Below are positions 52,269 to 61,599 of a stretch of DNA of 64,000 nucleotides, piece after piece (the first letter of the stretch is position 1; each line of letters begins with the position of its first letter). The DNA lies in assembly GCA_965660815.1 (NCBI GenBank), contig CBFIBG010000003.1, positions 46,106-110,105 of the forward strand, written 5' to 3'. Under the pieces are notes generated by a model, which was not told the DNA's origin, did no database searches, and saw only the letters and a program-made list of their open reading frames with translations. A program made the position numbers and the translations under genes. This stretch comes from Glaciecola sp965660815 (GTDB taxonomy: Bacteria > Pseudomonadota > Gammaproteobacteria > Enterobacterales > Alteromonadaceae).

Positions 52269-53879
52269 TTATACAGCCAATACTTTCGGGCCTGATTTTA
52301 CTAAGTCTTCGCCTTGCTGTGTATCGGTAAATTTCTCAAAGTTTTCCACGAATAAGTTGGCTAAGTTGTCTGCCTTTATTGTCCACTCTGATTCATCTTC
52401 ATATGTCGCTCGAGGATCCAAGGTTTTAGAGTCCACACCAGGTAACTCGGTAGGTACATCTAATCCAAAAATAGGCACTGTCTGACTAGGAGCTGAATCT
52501 ATGCTTCCATCTAAAATAGCGTCTATTATAGCACGCGTTTCTTTAATCGAGATTCGTTTCCCTGTTCCATTCCATCCGGTATTCACCAAATACGCCGTTG
52601 CGTTAGATGCAATCATTCGTTGCTCTAATACTCTTGCATAGGTGGTAGGATGAAGAGTCAAGAAAGCCGCGCCAAAACAACTAGAGAAAGTAGGAGTTGG
52701 TTCGGTGATGCCTCGTTCAGTTCCTGCTAACTTCGCAGTGAAACCAGATAATAAATAATATTGAGCTTGAGCAGATGTTAATTTTGATACAGCTGGCAAC
52801 ACCCCAAAAGCGTCAGCCGTCAAGAAGATTACTTTATTAGCATGACCTGCTTTTGAAACTGGTTTAACGATGTTATCGATGTGATAAATTGGATATGAAA
52901 CTCGAGTATTTTCTGTGATCGAGTTGTCGTCGTAGTCAATTTTGCCATTGTCGTCGACTGTAACGTTTTCTAATAGTGCATCGCGCTTGATTGCATGATA
53001 TATATCAGGCTCATTTTCTTTGCTTAAATTGATGGTTTTTGCATAGCAGCCACCTTCAAAATTAAATACGCCATTGTCGTCCCAACCATGCTCATCGTCG
53101 CCAATTAGCTGTCGTTTAGGATCAGTAGAAAGAGTTGTTTTTCCGGTTCCCGACAAGCCAAAGAAGATAGCAACATCACCTTTTTCACACACGTTAGCAC
53201 TGCAGTGCATGCTCGCAATACCTTGAAGTGGAAGGTAATAGTTCATAATGCTGAACATGCCCTTCTTCATCTCGCCGCCATACCATGTTCCACCGATTAA
53301 CTGAATACGCTCGGTTAAGTTAAAGGCAACAAAGTTCTCCGAATTTAAACCTTGCTCCTTATATTGCGGGTTAGTGGTTTTCGCTCCATTCATTACGATG
53401 AAGTCTGGGGTAAAGTCAGTTAGCTCTTCTTGGCTTGGGCGAATGAACATATTGGTGACAAAATGCGCTTGCCAAGCAACTTCAGTAACAAAACGAACCG
53501 CTAAACGCGTATTTTTGTTTGCACCGCAATAAGCGTCTACAACAAATAGGCGCTGACCACTTAATTGAGAGGTGACCAATCCTTTCAGGTGACTCCAAAC
53601 CTTTTGGTCAATTGGCTTATTGTCGTTTTTACCCTGATCTGACCACCAAATAGTATCTTTGGTCACGTCGTCTTTTACGATGTACTTATCTTTGGGAGAC
53701 CTACCGGTAAATTGGCCAGTTTTCACGCATATTGCACCAGATTCTGTCTCGTATCCTTTTTCGTAACCAGATAAGCTCGGATCAGTGACTTCGTTGAATA
53801 AAGTCTCGTAACTTGGATTGTGAAGAATTTCTTGGTCAGTGTTAATTCCGTAAGTTTTCAGTGCTTTGATCAATTCCAC
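52269..53879 (-). CDS. pckA: Phosphoenolpyruvate carboxykinase (ATP)
   Basis: Gluconeogenic enzyme converting oxaloacetate and ATP to PEP, CO2 and ADP. The 536 residues are the normal size. Signatures: 'GQFTGRSPKDKYIV' (substrate Arg), 'HCSANVCEKGDVAIFFGLSG' leading into the P-loop 'GLSGTGKTTLSTDP', 'LIGDDEHGWDDNGVFNFEGG' (metal ligands) and 'NTRVSYPI'. The start is GTG at 53879 with only a weak ribosome binding site. It is a single gene, presumably induced on organic acid or amino acid carbon sources. A candidate regulatory dyad lies upstream at 54050-54072. Confidence 0.96.
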   Translation of the reverse strand: MELIKALKTYGINTDQEILHNPSYETLFNEVTDPSLSGYEKGYETESGAICVKTGQFTGRSPKDKYIVKDDVTKDTIWWSDQGKNDNKPIDQKVWSHLKGLVTSQLSGQRLFVVDAYCGANKNTRLAVRFVTEVAWQAHFVTNMFIRPSQEELTDFTPDFIVMNGAKTTNPQYKEQGLNSENFVAFNLTERIQLIGGTWYGGEMKKGMFSIMNYYLPLQGIASMHCSANVCEKGDVAIFFGLSGTGKTTLSTDPKRQLIGDDEHGWDDNGVFNFEGGCYAKTINLSKENEPDIYHAIKRDALLENVTVDDNGKIDYDDNSITENTRVSYPIYHIDNIVKPVSKAGHANKVIFLTADAFGVLPAVSKLTSAQAQYYLLSGFTAKLAGTERGITEPTPTFSSCFGAAFLTLHPTTYARVLEQRMIASNATAYLVNTGWNGTGKRISIKETRAIIDAILDGSIDSAPSQTVPIFGLDVPTELPGVDSKTLDPRATYEDESEWTIKADNLANLFVENFEKFTDTQQGEDLVKSGPKVLAV

Positions 53880-54413
53880 GCGTCTGTCTCATTTGGTTGA
53901 TTACAAGATAAGGAGTACAGTAATAATAGGCCAGGAGCCTTTTAAATTATAGGGTTTAAGACTAATTTATTACTACAAATTTTTAATTCTATTTGAATTA
54001 CAAAAATTATTGATCAAAATGTCGAAAACCAGGGCTTATACATAAGTGTTTTTTGTAATTTTTTTACAAAAATAAATAATGGTACATTTATGCATAGCGA
54101 ATTTCTGCACGCCACTGGTTAAACAATAAACAGCCCTGTAAGTAATGACCAATTAAAACGGCAACTACTCAACATCATTCTTATTTATATGTAAGCTATT
54201 AACATTAGTTTAATGAATGTAAGTTATGCTGATTGATACGCTTGTTTAACTGTCATTTTATACTGGACGTTGAATCCCTAGCTTCTTTTGACAAAAGCGC
54301 AATACAAATTTAATACGACAAAAAGCTAGTAGGTTTGTACTTATCCAACTATTATCTTAAACAATCTCATGCTAAGAGCGTATAAGAATCACTATTAACG
54401 ATATTTTTTACCA
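53880..54413. other. Divergent promoter region between pckA and cca
   Basis: 534 bases of AT-rich sequence. TTTTTGTAA (54050-54058) and TTACAAAAA (54064-54072) form a perfect 9-bp dyad with a five-base T loop, about 175 bases before the pckA start. It may be a regulator site or a terminator-like element. No ORF with a good start is seen. Confidence 0.35.
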
Positions 54414-55691
54414 GTGAGTAATGTGACCAAACAAATAGAACGACATTCATATTTAGTAGGTGGAGCAGTTCGCGACAGTCTTTTAGGGTTAGAGGTCAGT
54501 GATAAAGACTACGTTGTGGTTCAAGTAACAGCCAATAAAATGCTTAACTTAGGATTCAAACCAGTAGGAAAAGACTTTCCTGTCTTTTTGCACCCAAAGA
54601 CAAAAGATGAGTACGCTCTTGCAAGAACTGAGAGGAAGATCGGTCGAGGCTATTCCGGTTTTAGTGTCGATGCGAGCGTTGATGTGACCTTAGAGCAAGA
54701 TTTAGCGCGTCGAGACCTCACAATAAATTCAATGGCGTTAGACAATGCCCGCAACCTCATCGACCCCTTTAACGGCAAACGTGATCTCGAAAATAAAGTA
54801 TTAAGGCATACGACTGAAGCTTTCAAAGAAGATCCAGTTCGAGTATTACGACTTGCAAGATTTAGAGCTCGATATGGATATGAATGGCAGATTGCTGATG
54901 AAACAAAGGATCTGGTACTGGACATGCGAGACAGTTCTGAACTTGATTACTTGGTCGCCGAGCGGATTTGGAAAGAAACTGAAAAAGCGCTGATGGAAAA
55001 AACGCCTCAGTTATTCTTCGAAACGCTTGATGAATTAGGAGTGTTAGAAGTTTTGTTTCCCGAAATCGCGGAAATGCAACACATCCCCCAGCCCGCTCAA
55101 TATCATCCAGAGGGAGATGTATACAAGCACACTCTTTTGGTTCTTAAAAGATCAGCCGATTATGAATTTGATTTAGAGACTAGATTTGCAGCCTTAACGC
55201 ACGATTTTGGCAAAGCTCAAAATTATAAAGAATACGGCCATCTCAGAGGACACGAACTTCGTGGTGTATCTGTTATCGACGACTTTTGTGCGAGGTTAAA
55301 GATCCCAAATAAGCTTAAAAACCTTGCTACTCTAACAAGTGAGTTGCATTTGTACTGCCATAAGCTTTTAGAACTTAGACCCAAAACGCTGCAAAAATTA
55401 TTGATTCAGCGCCTAAATGCTTTGAAAAATCCAATATTGTTCGAAAGGTTCATCAATGCTTGTCTATGTGATACGCAGGGTCGAGGCCCAGCATATGAGC
55501 ATATTGATTATCCTCAGGCACGATTTGCGAAATCATTAATAGAAGCTCTTAGCGCATTGGATATAAGAACGGTTGTAAAAGAAGCTCAACGCAATGGAAA
55601 AGAAGGACCTGAACTAGGAGAAATAGTAAGACAGGCACAGATAAAGTGCATTAAAGAGACACAAAAAGAGTTTTCTAACTCGACACAGTGA
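54414..55691 (+). CDS. cca: CCA-adding enzyme (tRNA nucleotidyltransferase), HD-containing
   Basis: Adds or repairs the 3' CCA end of tRNAs. The 425 residues fit the gammaproteobacterial type with an HD domain. The nucleotidyltransferase motif is 'LVGGAVRDSLLG' (16-21 GGAVRD) with catalytic Asp30 and Asp32 in 'SDKDYVVV'. 'RRDLTINSMA' is the nucleotide-selecting motif, and 'VLRLARFRARYG' follows. The HD domain has 'THDFGK' near 263, giving the phosphohydrolase activity known in E. coli Cca. The start is GTG at 54414. A second GTG at 54423 is possible, and neither has a strong ribosome binding site. Confidence 0.95.
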   Translation: MSNVTKQIERHSYLVGGAVRDSLLGLEVSDKDYVVVQVTANKMLNLGFKPVGKDFPVFLHPKTKDEYALARTERKIGRGYSGFSVDASVDVTLEQDLARRDLTINSMALDNARNLIDPFNGKRDLENKVLRHTTEAFKEDPVRVLRLARFRARYGYEWQIADETKDLVLDMRDSSELDYLVAERIWKETEKALMEKTPQLFFETLDELGVLEVLFPEIAEMQHIPQPAQYHPEGDVYKHTLLVLKRSADYEFDLETRFAALTHDFGKAQNYKEYGHLRGHELRGVSVIDDFCARLKIPNKLKNLATLTSELHLYCHKLLELRPKTLQKLLIQRLNALKNPILFERFINACLCDTQGRGPAYEHIDYPQARFAKSLIEALSALDIRTVVKEAQRNGKEGPELGEIVRQAQIKCIKETQKEFSNSTQ

Positions 55692-55843
55692 ACACTGCTT
55701 GTTTGGCTGAAATTATGCGCTATCGCAAGTTGTATATATAAACCAATACCTTCTAAAAACTCATGTAAATAGCGCCTAGAGGTATTTTTCTTCATTGAAG
55801 AACAATTAACGAACTAAGCAGACTTTATTTTTATACTCAAGAC

Positions 55844-55878
55844 GTTATACTATAACAATTATATCGTTATAACATAAC
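55844..55878 (+). promoter_or_regulatory. Two tandem Zur-like boxes upstream of the zinc-type TonB receptor
   Basis: Box 1, GTTATACTATAAC (55844-55856), is a perfect palindrome matching the core of the gammaproteobacterial Zur box (GTTATA-N-TATAAC). Box 2, GTTATAACATAAC (55866-55878), matches with one mismatch. Their centres are 22 bases apart, two helical turns, so two Zur dimers could sit on the same face. The ATG lies 14 bases after box 2. This predicts zinc repression of the receptor gene. Confidence 0.82.
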
Positions 55879-55892
55879 ATAAGTGGATAAAA

Positions 55893-58460
55893 ATGAACAA
55901 AGTTACAAGCGCACTATTACTCGCTATGGCGAGTTCTACAACATTCGCAAATACAATTACCGGCAAGGTCGTTGACCAATCGGGAAACTCAGTCAATGAA
56001 GGTGAAGTAACTATTGTTGGAACTTCAATGAGTGTGCCGATCAATGCAGACGGCACATTTACTATAAGATCAATAAGACTAGGCAATATCGAATTGCATG
56101 TCTCAGCACCAGACTATGTCCACAACCACCTCCCCATTAATATTGACTCTACAGGCATTAATGGCCTCGAAATAGTCGTCAACAACTCTAGCGTTGAAGT
56201 TTTGGATATAACCGGTACTTTGATTCATACATCAACCATTGAATCGGCGTTACCCGTCAATGTTTTATCAATGGATGCTCTAAATAGAGAGCAAATGGCT
56301 ACTCTTGGCGACTCGCTTACCAATCAAGTCGGTATCCATTCGAGTTCGCACGGCTCAGTTACCAGTACTCCGATTATCCGCGGATTAAGTGGGCCTAGAG
56401 TCTTAATTGCTCAAAATGGTCTTGATGCGGGTGATGTAAGCCGAGTAGGCCCAGACCATTTTGTGTCAACTGACGCTTCATCTGCAGAACAAATTGAAGT
56501 ACTTCGTGGACCAGCTACGTTGTTTTATGGGAGTGGCGCAATTGGTGGCGTGGTAAATGTTGTGGACAATCGAATACCGACTTCTCAAACGCAAAGTGGT
56601 GAATTGGCGGTGTCAAATAACACAAACAACAATGAAAACGCTCTCAATGGCCAATTCGCAACTGGAAACAATGATTTTGCATTTAATATGCAAGGCTTTT
56701 ATCGGGATGCAGATGAATACAAAATTCCCGGAATGGCTGAAGATCATAGTGAGCGTGGCCACGAAGAACATGCTCATGAGGAAGGACATGAACACGAGCA
56801 TGAAAATAACGATATTGTAGACAGCTCTGATTACGAGTCTCAGGGATTTACAATTGGGGCAAGCCGTTTATTCGACAATGGACATATTGGCTTTGCTGTC
56901 GAAACTCAAGACCACAACTACGGCATACCTGGCCATTCACATGATGACGCAGCGCATGACCATGAGGGCGAACATGAAGAAGAGCATGATCATGAAGAAC
57001 ACAGTCATGAAGAAGAGCAAGTTCGACTGGATATGAAACAAACTCGTTATCAACTTTCTGGAGCCTATCAGTTCGAACAAGGCTTTATCCAGTCATTAGA
57101 ATATTCAGGTGCTTACACTGACTATGAACATACTGAATTAGAAAATGGAGAGCCAGGTACTAGTTACAATAGTGAATCGACGGAACTTCGCTTTTCAGCA
57201 GTACATGAACAGTGGAATGGTTGGAATGGCGGCTTGAGCTTGCACTATAAAAGTACCGACTTAGCCGCTTTTGGCGACGAAGCCTTTACTCCTCCTTCTG
57301 AGTCTGAAATGTTTGCAATAGGATGGCTAGAAGAAAAAGAATACGGGGATGTATTACTTCAGTTGGGTGCGCGAGTAGAACGCATTGAGATCAATGTACC
57401 AGACTTAATTCATCCCGACATTGACTTAACAGAGCTTGAATATGATGGGCACGAACATGAACATGCAGGGCACGATGAGCACGAGAATGAACATGAAGGG
57501 CATAATGAGCACGAGCATGACCATGAGGAAGCACTAACAAGTGCAAAAGAAACCTTTACTCCTGTAAGCTTATCAGCTGGCTTAGTTTGGAATTTTCAGC
57601 CGGGCTATAATGTAAGCGCGTCTTTTAGCAGAGCCGAAAGAGCGCCATCAAGCGCTGAACTTTTTTCATTAGGGCCGCATTTAGGATCAGGGTTTTATGA
57701 AATTGGCGCATTATATGAAATAGACGATGAAGGCCACGTCGTAGTTGGCAACGCAGATTTTGATGTTGAGACTTCAAATAACCTAGACGTCTCATTCAAG
57801 AAATTCGAAGGCGATTTAGGGATTATTTTCAATGTTTTCTATAACCAAGTAGATAATTATTATTTTGATGCAAACACTGGTTTTGCCGCAGAGTTTGCGC
57901 ATGATCACGCTGACGAGCATGGTGAAGAAATGCATGACGAGCATGGTCATGATGACCACGAACATGATCACGGTAATGAGCATGAACATGGAGGCGAACT
58001 ACTGCCAGTTATTAACTTTATGTCAGCCGATGTAGACCTTTACGGAGCAGAACTCCAAGTTAACTATAAACTCACTGATACATTAACCTTAATAACACAA
58101 GCAGACATGGTAAGAGCAAGAGTAGATTCCGATGAAAGTAGCACTGAATTGCCTAGAACCTCTCCGATGAGATGGTCGGCAAAAGCCCAATATGAAGTCA
58201 ACAATTGGTATGCTGACTTCAGTGTCAGACATGTTTTTGAGCAAGACAAGGTAGCCACTTTTGAAGAAAAAACCGATGGCTATACGTTTGTCGACTTTAA
58301 TGTTTCATATTACATGCCAGTCAACGAATATGAAGTCGAGTTCTTCCTAAAAGGCAGAAACATCACTGATGAAGAGGCCCGCGTTCACACGTCGTACTTA
58401 AAAAGTGAAGCTCCACTTCCAGGAAGAAGCTTTATTGTAGGAGCAAGAGCGTCCTTCTAA
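55893..58460 (+). CDS. TonB-dependent receptor with His-rich loops, probable zinc uptake (ZnuD-like)
   Basis: Outer membrane receptor of 855 residues. After a signal peptide ('LLLAMASSTTFA') comes a carboxypeptidase-regulatory-like domain (about 21-95), then the plug ('DSLTNQVGIHSSSHGS', 'IIRGLSGPRVLI', 'IEVLRGPATLFYGSGAIGGV') and the barrel, ending in the outer membrane signature 'GRSFIVGARASF'. Four loops are extremely rich in His, Glu and Asp, at residues about 287-308, 348-375, 518-546 and 669-703, which would bind Zn2+ as in ZnuD. The tandem Zur-like boxes upstream support zinc transport. The energy-giving TonB/ExbBD set is not in the window. A terminator follows. Confidence 0.9.
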   Translation: MNKVTSALLLAMASSTTFANTITGKVVDQSGNSVNEGEVTIVGTSMSVPINADGTFTIRSIRLGNIELHVSAPDYVHNHLPINIDSTGINGLEIVVNNSSVEVLDITGTLIHTSTIESALPVNVLSMDALNREQMATLGDSLTNQVGIHSSSHGSVTSTPIIRGLSGPRVLIAQNGLDAGDVSRVGPDHFVSTDASSAEQIEVLRGPATLFYGSGAIGGVVNVVDNRIPTSQTQSGELAVSNNTNNNENALNGQFATGNNDFAFNMQGFYRDADEYKIPGMAEDHSERGHEEHAHEEGHEHEHENNDIVDSSDYESQGFTIGASRLFDNGHIGFAVETQDHNYGIPGHSHDDAAHDHEGEHEEEHDHEEHSHEEEQVRLDMKQTRYQLSGAYQFEQGFIQSLEYSGAYTDYEHTELENGEPGTSYNSESTELRFSAVHEQWNGWNGGLSLHYKSTDLAAFGDEAFTPPSESEMFAIGWLEEKEYGDVLLQLGARVERIEINVPDLIHPDIDLTELEYDGHEHEHAGHDEHENEHEGHNEHEHDHEEALTSAKETFTPVSLSAGLVWNFQPGYNVSASFSRAERAPSSAELFSLGPHLGSGFYEIGALYEIDDEGHVVVGNADFDVETSNNLDVSFKKFEGDLGIIFNVFYNQVDNYYFDANTGFAAEFAHDHADEHGEEMHDEHGHDDHEHDHGNEHEHGGELLPVINFMSADVDLYGAELQVNYKLTDTLTLITQADMVRARVDSDESSTELPRTSPMRWSAKAQYEVNNWYADFSVRHVFEQDKVATFEEKTDGYTFVDFNVSYYMPVNEYEVEFFLKGRNITDEEARVHTSYLKSEAPLPGRSFIVGARASF

Positions 58461-58487
58461 TGTAAGGCTCTTTTAACACAACCATAT

Positions 58488-58517
58488 AGGCCTTGAACAA
58501 TTATTCGAGGCCTTTTT
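58488..58517 (+). terminator. Terminator after the TonB receptor gene
   Basis: AGGCCTTGAA (58488-58497) pairs with TTCGAGGCCT (58504-58513), with one G-U pair and a six-base loop, followed by TTTTT. It lies 28 bases past the stop codon. Confidence 0.88.
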
Positions 58518-58580
58518 GATCGGAAATAGTTCCTAAACCTCTATTATTGAATAATGAATTATTAGAAATGGCAACATCCC

Positions 58581-60458
58581 ATGAGCAAACAGCACAACCA
58601 ATCCGCCCAATTTCAGCAAGTTCTTTCTATGAGAATGTCGCGCCGCAACCTTCTCAAGGCGATGGGGGCGACTACTCTATCAGCTGTGCTCACCGGATGT
58701 GATCTAGATCCTCAGCAAAATACGGCTAAAAATACGCTTTCATCTTCACTGAAGTTTAAAGAAGTTCCGCAAGGACTGGACCAATATTTTACGGTTGCCG
58801 ATGGCTATAACCATCAAGTACTTATTCGTTGGGGCGATCCAATTTTCTCTAATTCACCCGTATTCGACCCAATGAATCAAACAGAAGAGTCTCAGCTACA
58901 GCAATTTGGCTTCAATAACGATTTTATTGGATTTGTTCCATTGCCATTTGGTTCTGGCAACTCATCTCATGGTTTGTTAGTCGTAAATCATGAATACGTG
59001 CGCAGCGAAATGATGTTTCCTGGATCACCAAAAAACAACGCACTTGATCTTAAACAGACTAAAGTGAATATGGCTGCGCATGGTCTAAGCGTCATAGAAA
59101 TTGTCAAACAAGCCAATGGCGAATGGCAGACTGTGCTCGACTCTAAATATAATCGCAGAATCACCCCTAATACTAGAATGCAACTTACGGGACAAGCCGC
59201 TGGAAATGAGCGATTTAAATCTAAATACTCACCTGACGGAATAACTACCTTTGGCACTTATGGGAACTGCGCCGGAGGCATAACCCCTTGGGGGACAATT
59301 CTTACTGGGGAAGAAAATATCGATTTCATGTTTGGCGGCAGTTACGAAAATAGCAACGAAATTGATAACTATCAAAGATTTGGGATGCGAGATTCCTTCC
59401 GAAGTAGCTGGGGAATTCATGATGAAAGATTCGACATGAGCAAAACACCTAGTGAGCCTCTTCATGCAGGCTGGATCGTTGAAATTGATCCATACGACCC
59501 CGAGTCTTTACCCAAAAAACGAACAGCCTTAGGACGATTCAAGCACGAAGGAGCTAATGTTTTTGTAAATGCTGATAATCATGTAGTGGCCTATTCAGGT
59601 GATGATCAACGGTTCGAGTATTTATACAAATTTGTCAGCAAAAATAAGTATCAGCAGGATAATAGAGAAGCTAACTTAAATCTCTTAGAAGAAGGCACGC
59701 TATTTTGCGCTAAATTTGAAGACATAGGCATCGTCAAATGGCTCCCGTTAGAATATGGGAAAGGTCCACTGAACAAAGAAAACGGATTTAATTCACAAGG
59801 TGATGTTTTATTAGACTGCAGAAAAGCAGCGGACCTGTTAGGTGCCACTCCTATGGATAGACCAGAAGATGTGGATATTAATCCAGTAACAGGCAAAATC
59901 TATGTGATGTTGACCAATAATCACCAGCGCGAAACCAATGAAGTCGATGGTCCTAACCCTAGAGCAAATAATAGAGCAGGACAAATTGTCGAATTAACCC
60001 CACCGGACTCAGACCATTTATCAGAGGTTTTCAATTGGGAAATGCTCTTAATTTGCGGGCCTAAAGATGACAATAGCACTCAATATCACCCTGCGACTAC
60101 ACAAAATGGTTGGTTAGCCTGCCCCGATAACTGTGCGTTTGACAACTTAGGAAACCTTTGGATAACCAGTGATGGCGCCGAAAAATTTGGAGTAGCAGAT
60201 GGCGTGTGGGCAACGGAACTTTCTGGGATTAACAGAGGCTTAACTAAGAGGTTTCTTCGAAGCCCCATTGGTGCGGAGATGTGTGGTCCGTTCTTTACTC
60301 CTAATTCAGAAAACTTTTTCTGCGCAGTGCAACACCCGGGAGAAGGCAGCAGCTTTGATCACCCTAACACCAGGTGGCCCGATTTTGATGACGCTATGCC
60401 GCCTCGACCTGCAGTGGTTGCAATAACCAAGAAGGGTGGCGGGCGAATAGGCAGTTAG
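58581..60458 (+). CDS. phoX: PhoX family alkaline phosphatase (DUF839), Tat-exported
   Basis: Protein of 625 residues with a twin-arginine signal ('MSRRNLLKAMGATTLSAVL', RR at 21-22) followed by a lipobox-like 'LTGC' (Cys40), so it may be a Tat-exported lipoprotein. The body matches PhoX/DUF839: 'TTFGTYGNCAGGITPWGTIL', 'TGEENID', 'GWIVEIDPYDPESLPKKRTA', 'GRFKHEGAN', 'YSGDDQRFEYLYKFVS', 'RPEDVDINPVTGKIYVM' and 'FDNLGNLWITSDG'. PhoX enzymes are Ca2+/Fe-dependent monoesterases that release phosphate from organic compounds. The gene follows the TonB receptor terminator, so its expression is independent of that gene. Its stop overlaps the convergent SemiSWEET gene by four bases. Confidence 0.88.
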   Translation: MSKQHNQSAQFQQVLSMRMSRRNLLKAMGATTLSAVLTGCDLDPQQNTAKNTLSSSLKFKEVPQGLDQYFTVADGYNHQVLIRWGDPIFSNSPVFDPMNQTEESQLQQFGFNNDFIGFVPLPFGSGNSSHGLLVVNHEYVRSEMMFPGSPKNNALDLKQTKVNMAAHGLSVIEIVKQANGEWQTVLDSKYNRRITPNTRMQLTGQAAGNERFKSKYSPDGITTFGTYGNCAGGITPWGTILTGEENIDFMFGGSYENSNEIDNYQRFGMRDSFRSSWGIHDERFDMSKTPSEPLHAGWIVEIDPYDPESLPKKRTALGRFKHEGANVFVNADNHVVAYSGDDQRFEYLYKFVSKNKYQQDNREANLNLLEEGTLFCAKFEDIGIVKWLPLEYGKGPLNKENGFNSQGDVLLDCRKAADLLGATPMDRPEDVDINPVTGKIYVMLTNNHQRETNEVDGPNPRANNRAGQIVELTPPDSDHLSEVFNWEMLLICGPKDDNSTQYHPATTQNGWLACPDNCAFDNLGNLWITSDGAEKFGVADGVWATELSGINRGLTKRFLRSPIGAEMCGPFFTPNSENFFCAVQHPGEGSSFDHPNTRWPDFDDAMPPRPAVVAITKKGGGRIGS

Positions 60459-60730
60459 ACGGTTGCCGTGCGCTTTTTCTTAAGTTCGTTAAAAACTTTC
60501 ATCATTAAAATGATACTCGCTAAAGCTAATGTAATGGTATTGGCGAGGATCATGGGCAGATCTGATAGTAATAAGCCGTAAATTAACCACATGGAAACGC
60601 CGAATACAAAAACGACATACATTAAAAGTGATAAAGACTCAGTGTCTTTTGTTTTAATTACTTTTATCGCTTGGGGCAAAAAAGAAATAGAGGTGCATAA
60701 AGCCGCAGTTAAACCAATATATTCAGTCAT
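60455..60730 (-). CDS. SemiSWEET family transporter
   Basis: Small membrane protein of 91 residues with three helices: 'MTEYIGLTAALCTSISFLPQ', 'LLMYVVFVFGVSMWLIYGLL' and 'MILANTITLALASIILMMKV'. The PQ-loop Pro-Gln ('FLPQAIKVIKTKDTESLSL') and the conserved Trp and Asn are those of bacterial SemiSWEETs, which dimerise to carry small sugars. The C-terminus is short and basic. The ATG is at 60730. It runs convergent with phoX and overlaps its last four bases. The substrate is not known. Confidence 0.88.
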   Translation of the reverse strand: MTEYIGLTAALCTSISFLPQAIKVIKTKDTESLSLLMYVVFVFGVSMWLIYGLLLSDLPMILANTITLALASIILMMKVFNELKKKRTATV

Positions 60731-60922
60731 AAATGAGCATGTGTCCGATTAACTTAATTAATTAAGAAGTGTACCCTTTATCAGGCAAATTAAAAGTTAA
60801 ATTTGAATAGAAACCTATCATTCCAACTTAATGATTACCCTTCACTATCAACTAAGATCGACAACATGAGTAGCACTCATTCATTACTCTTGTTTATTTA
60901 AAAGAGGTTATTAGACAAGCAA

Positions 60923-61507
60923 TTAACTCATAAATGATTTAAGTTGAGAGTTTATCGCCTGCTGAATAGTTTTGGCAGGTGCATTCATTCTAGTTAAAGA
61001 AGAACAGCCATAAAATAAAACAGTCAAACAAGCCGCGGCATCACTCACATTTACATCTTGATGTATTTGTGACTTATCTTTTGCATTAGATAACGCATTT
61101 TCAAAGCCGGCTACTTGTCTATTAAAGGTTCTTTGTAAAATATCTTTGATCGGTCCAGACGCTTCTCCAAACTCCAAAGCTGTGTTTGCAATAAAACAAC
61201 CGTGTTTGAAATATTTGTCGTCTTTGGCCGCTAACATAAAATTAAACAGTTTTTGTATGTCTTTTAATTCTGCACGTTCAGATTCTATGCCAGCAAATAA
61301 ATATTTAAATATTCGCTCCTCATATCGTTCAAGCGATGACTGAAACAACCCATCTTTCCCGCCAAAAGCTGTGTATAACCCCGCATGAGCGACCCCAGTA
61401 TGCTTTACCATATCTCGCATTGAAGTATTTGCGTAGCCCTTTTCCCAGAACATTTCAACCGCTTTGTTCAATGCTATCTCTGCGCTGAATTCACGTACCC
61501 TGGCCAT
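60923..61507 (-). CDS. TetR/AcrR family transcriptional regulator
   Basis: Protein of 194 residues from ATG 61507, chosen because GGAGA lies eight bases upstream. A TTG four codons earlier is the alternative. The helix-turn-helix is complete: 'ALNKAVEMFWEKGYANTSMR', 'DMVKHTGVAHAGLYTAFGGK' and 'DGLFQSSLERYEERI'. The C-terminal domain 'ACLTVLFYGCSSLTRMNAPA' fits the TetR_C group related to AcuR/NemR-type regulators. It probably represses nearby or divergent genes in response to a small molecule. The FAD amine oxidase gene upstream on the same strand is a candidate partner, not proven. Confidence 0.9.
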   Translation of the reverse strand: MARVREFSAEIALNKAVEMFWEKGYANTSMRDMVKHTGVAHAGLYTAFGGKDGLFQSSLERYEERIFKYLFAGIESERAELKDIQKLFNFMLAAKDDKYFKHGCFIANTALEFGEASGPIKDILQRTFNRQVAGFENALSNAKDKSQIHQDVNVSDAAACLTVLFYGCSSLTRMNAPAKTIQQAINSQLKSFMS

Positions 61508-61599
61508 TATTGTCTCCAACTTATATTTAACTGTTTAATTTTACAACAATCTCCTATACTTTAAGATCGTGCGAACTATAACGCAAGTACTTACAGTCA

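Noticed and set aside
56754..58000. Repetitive GAGCATGAACATGA-like DNA that looks like a minisatellite or CRISPR-like array
   Set aside because: The repetition comes from His/Glu/Asp codon runs in loops of the TonB receptor. Unit length and spacing are irregular and there are no spacers.
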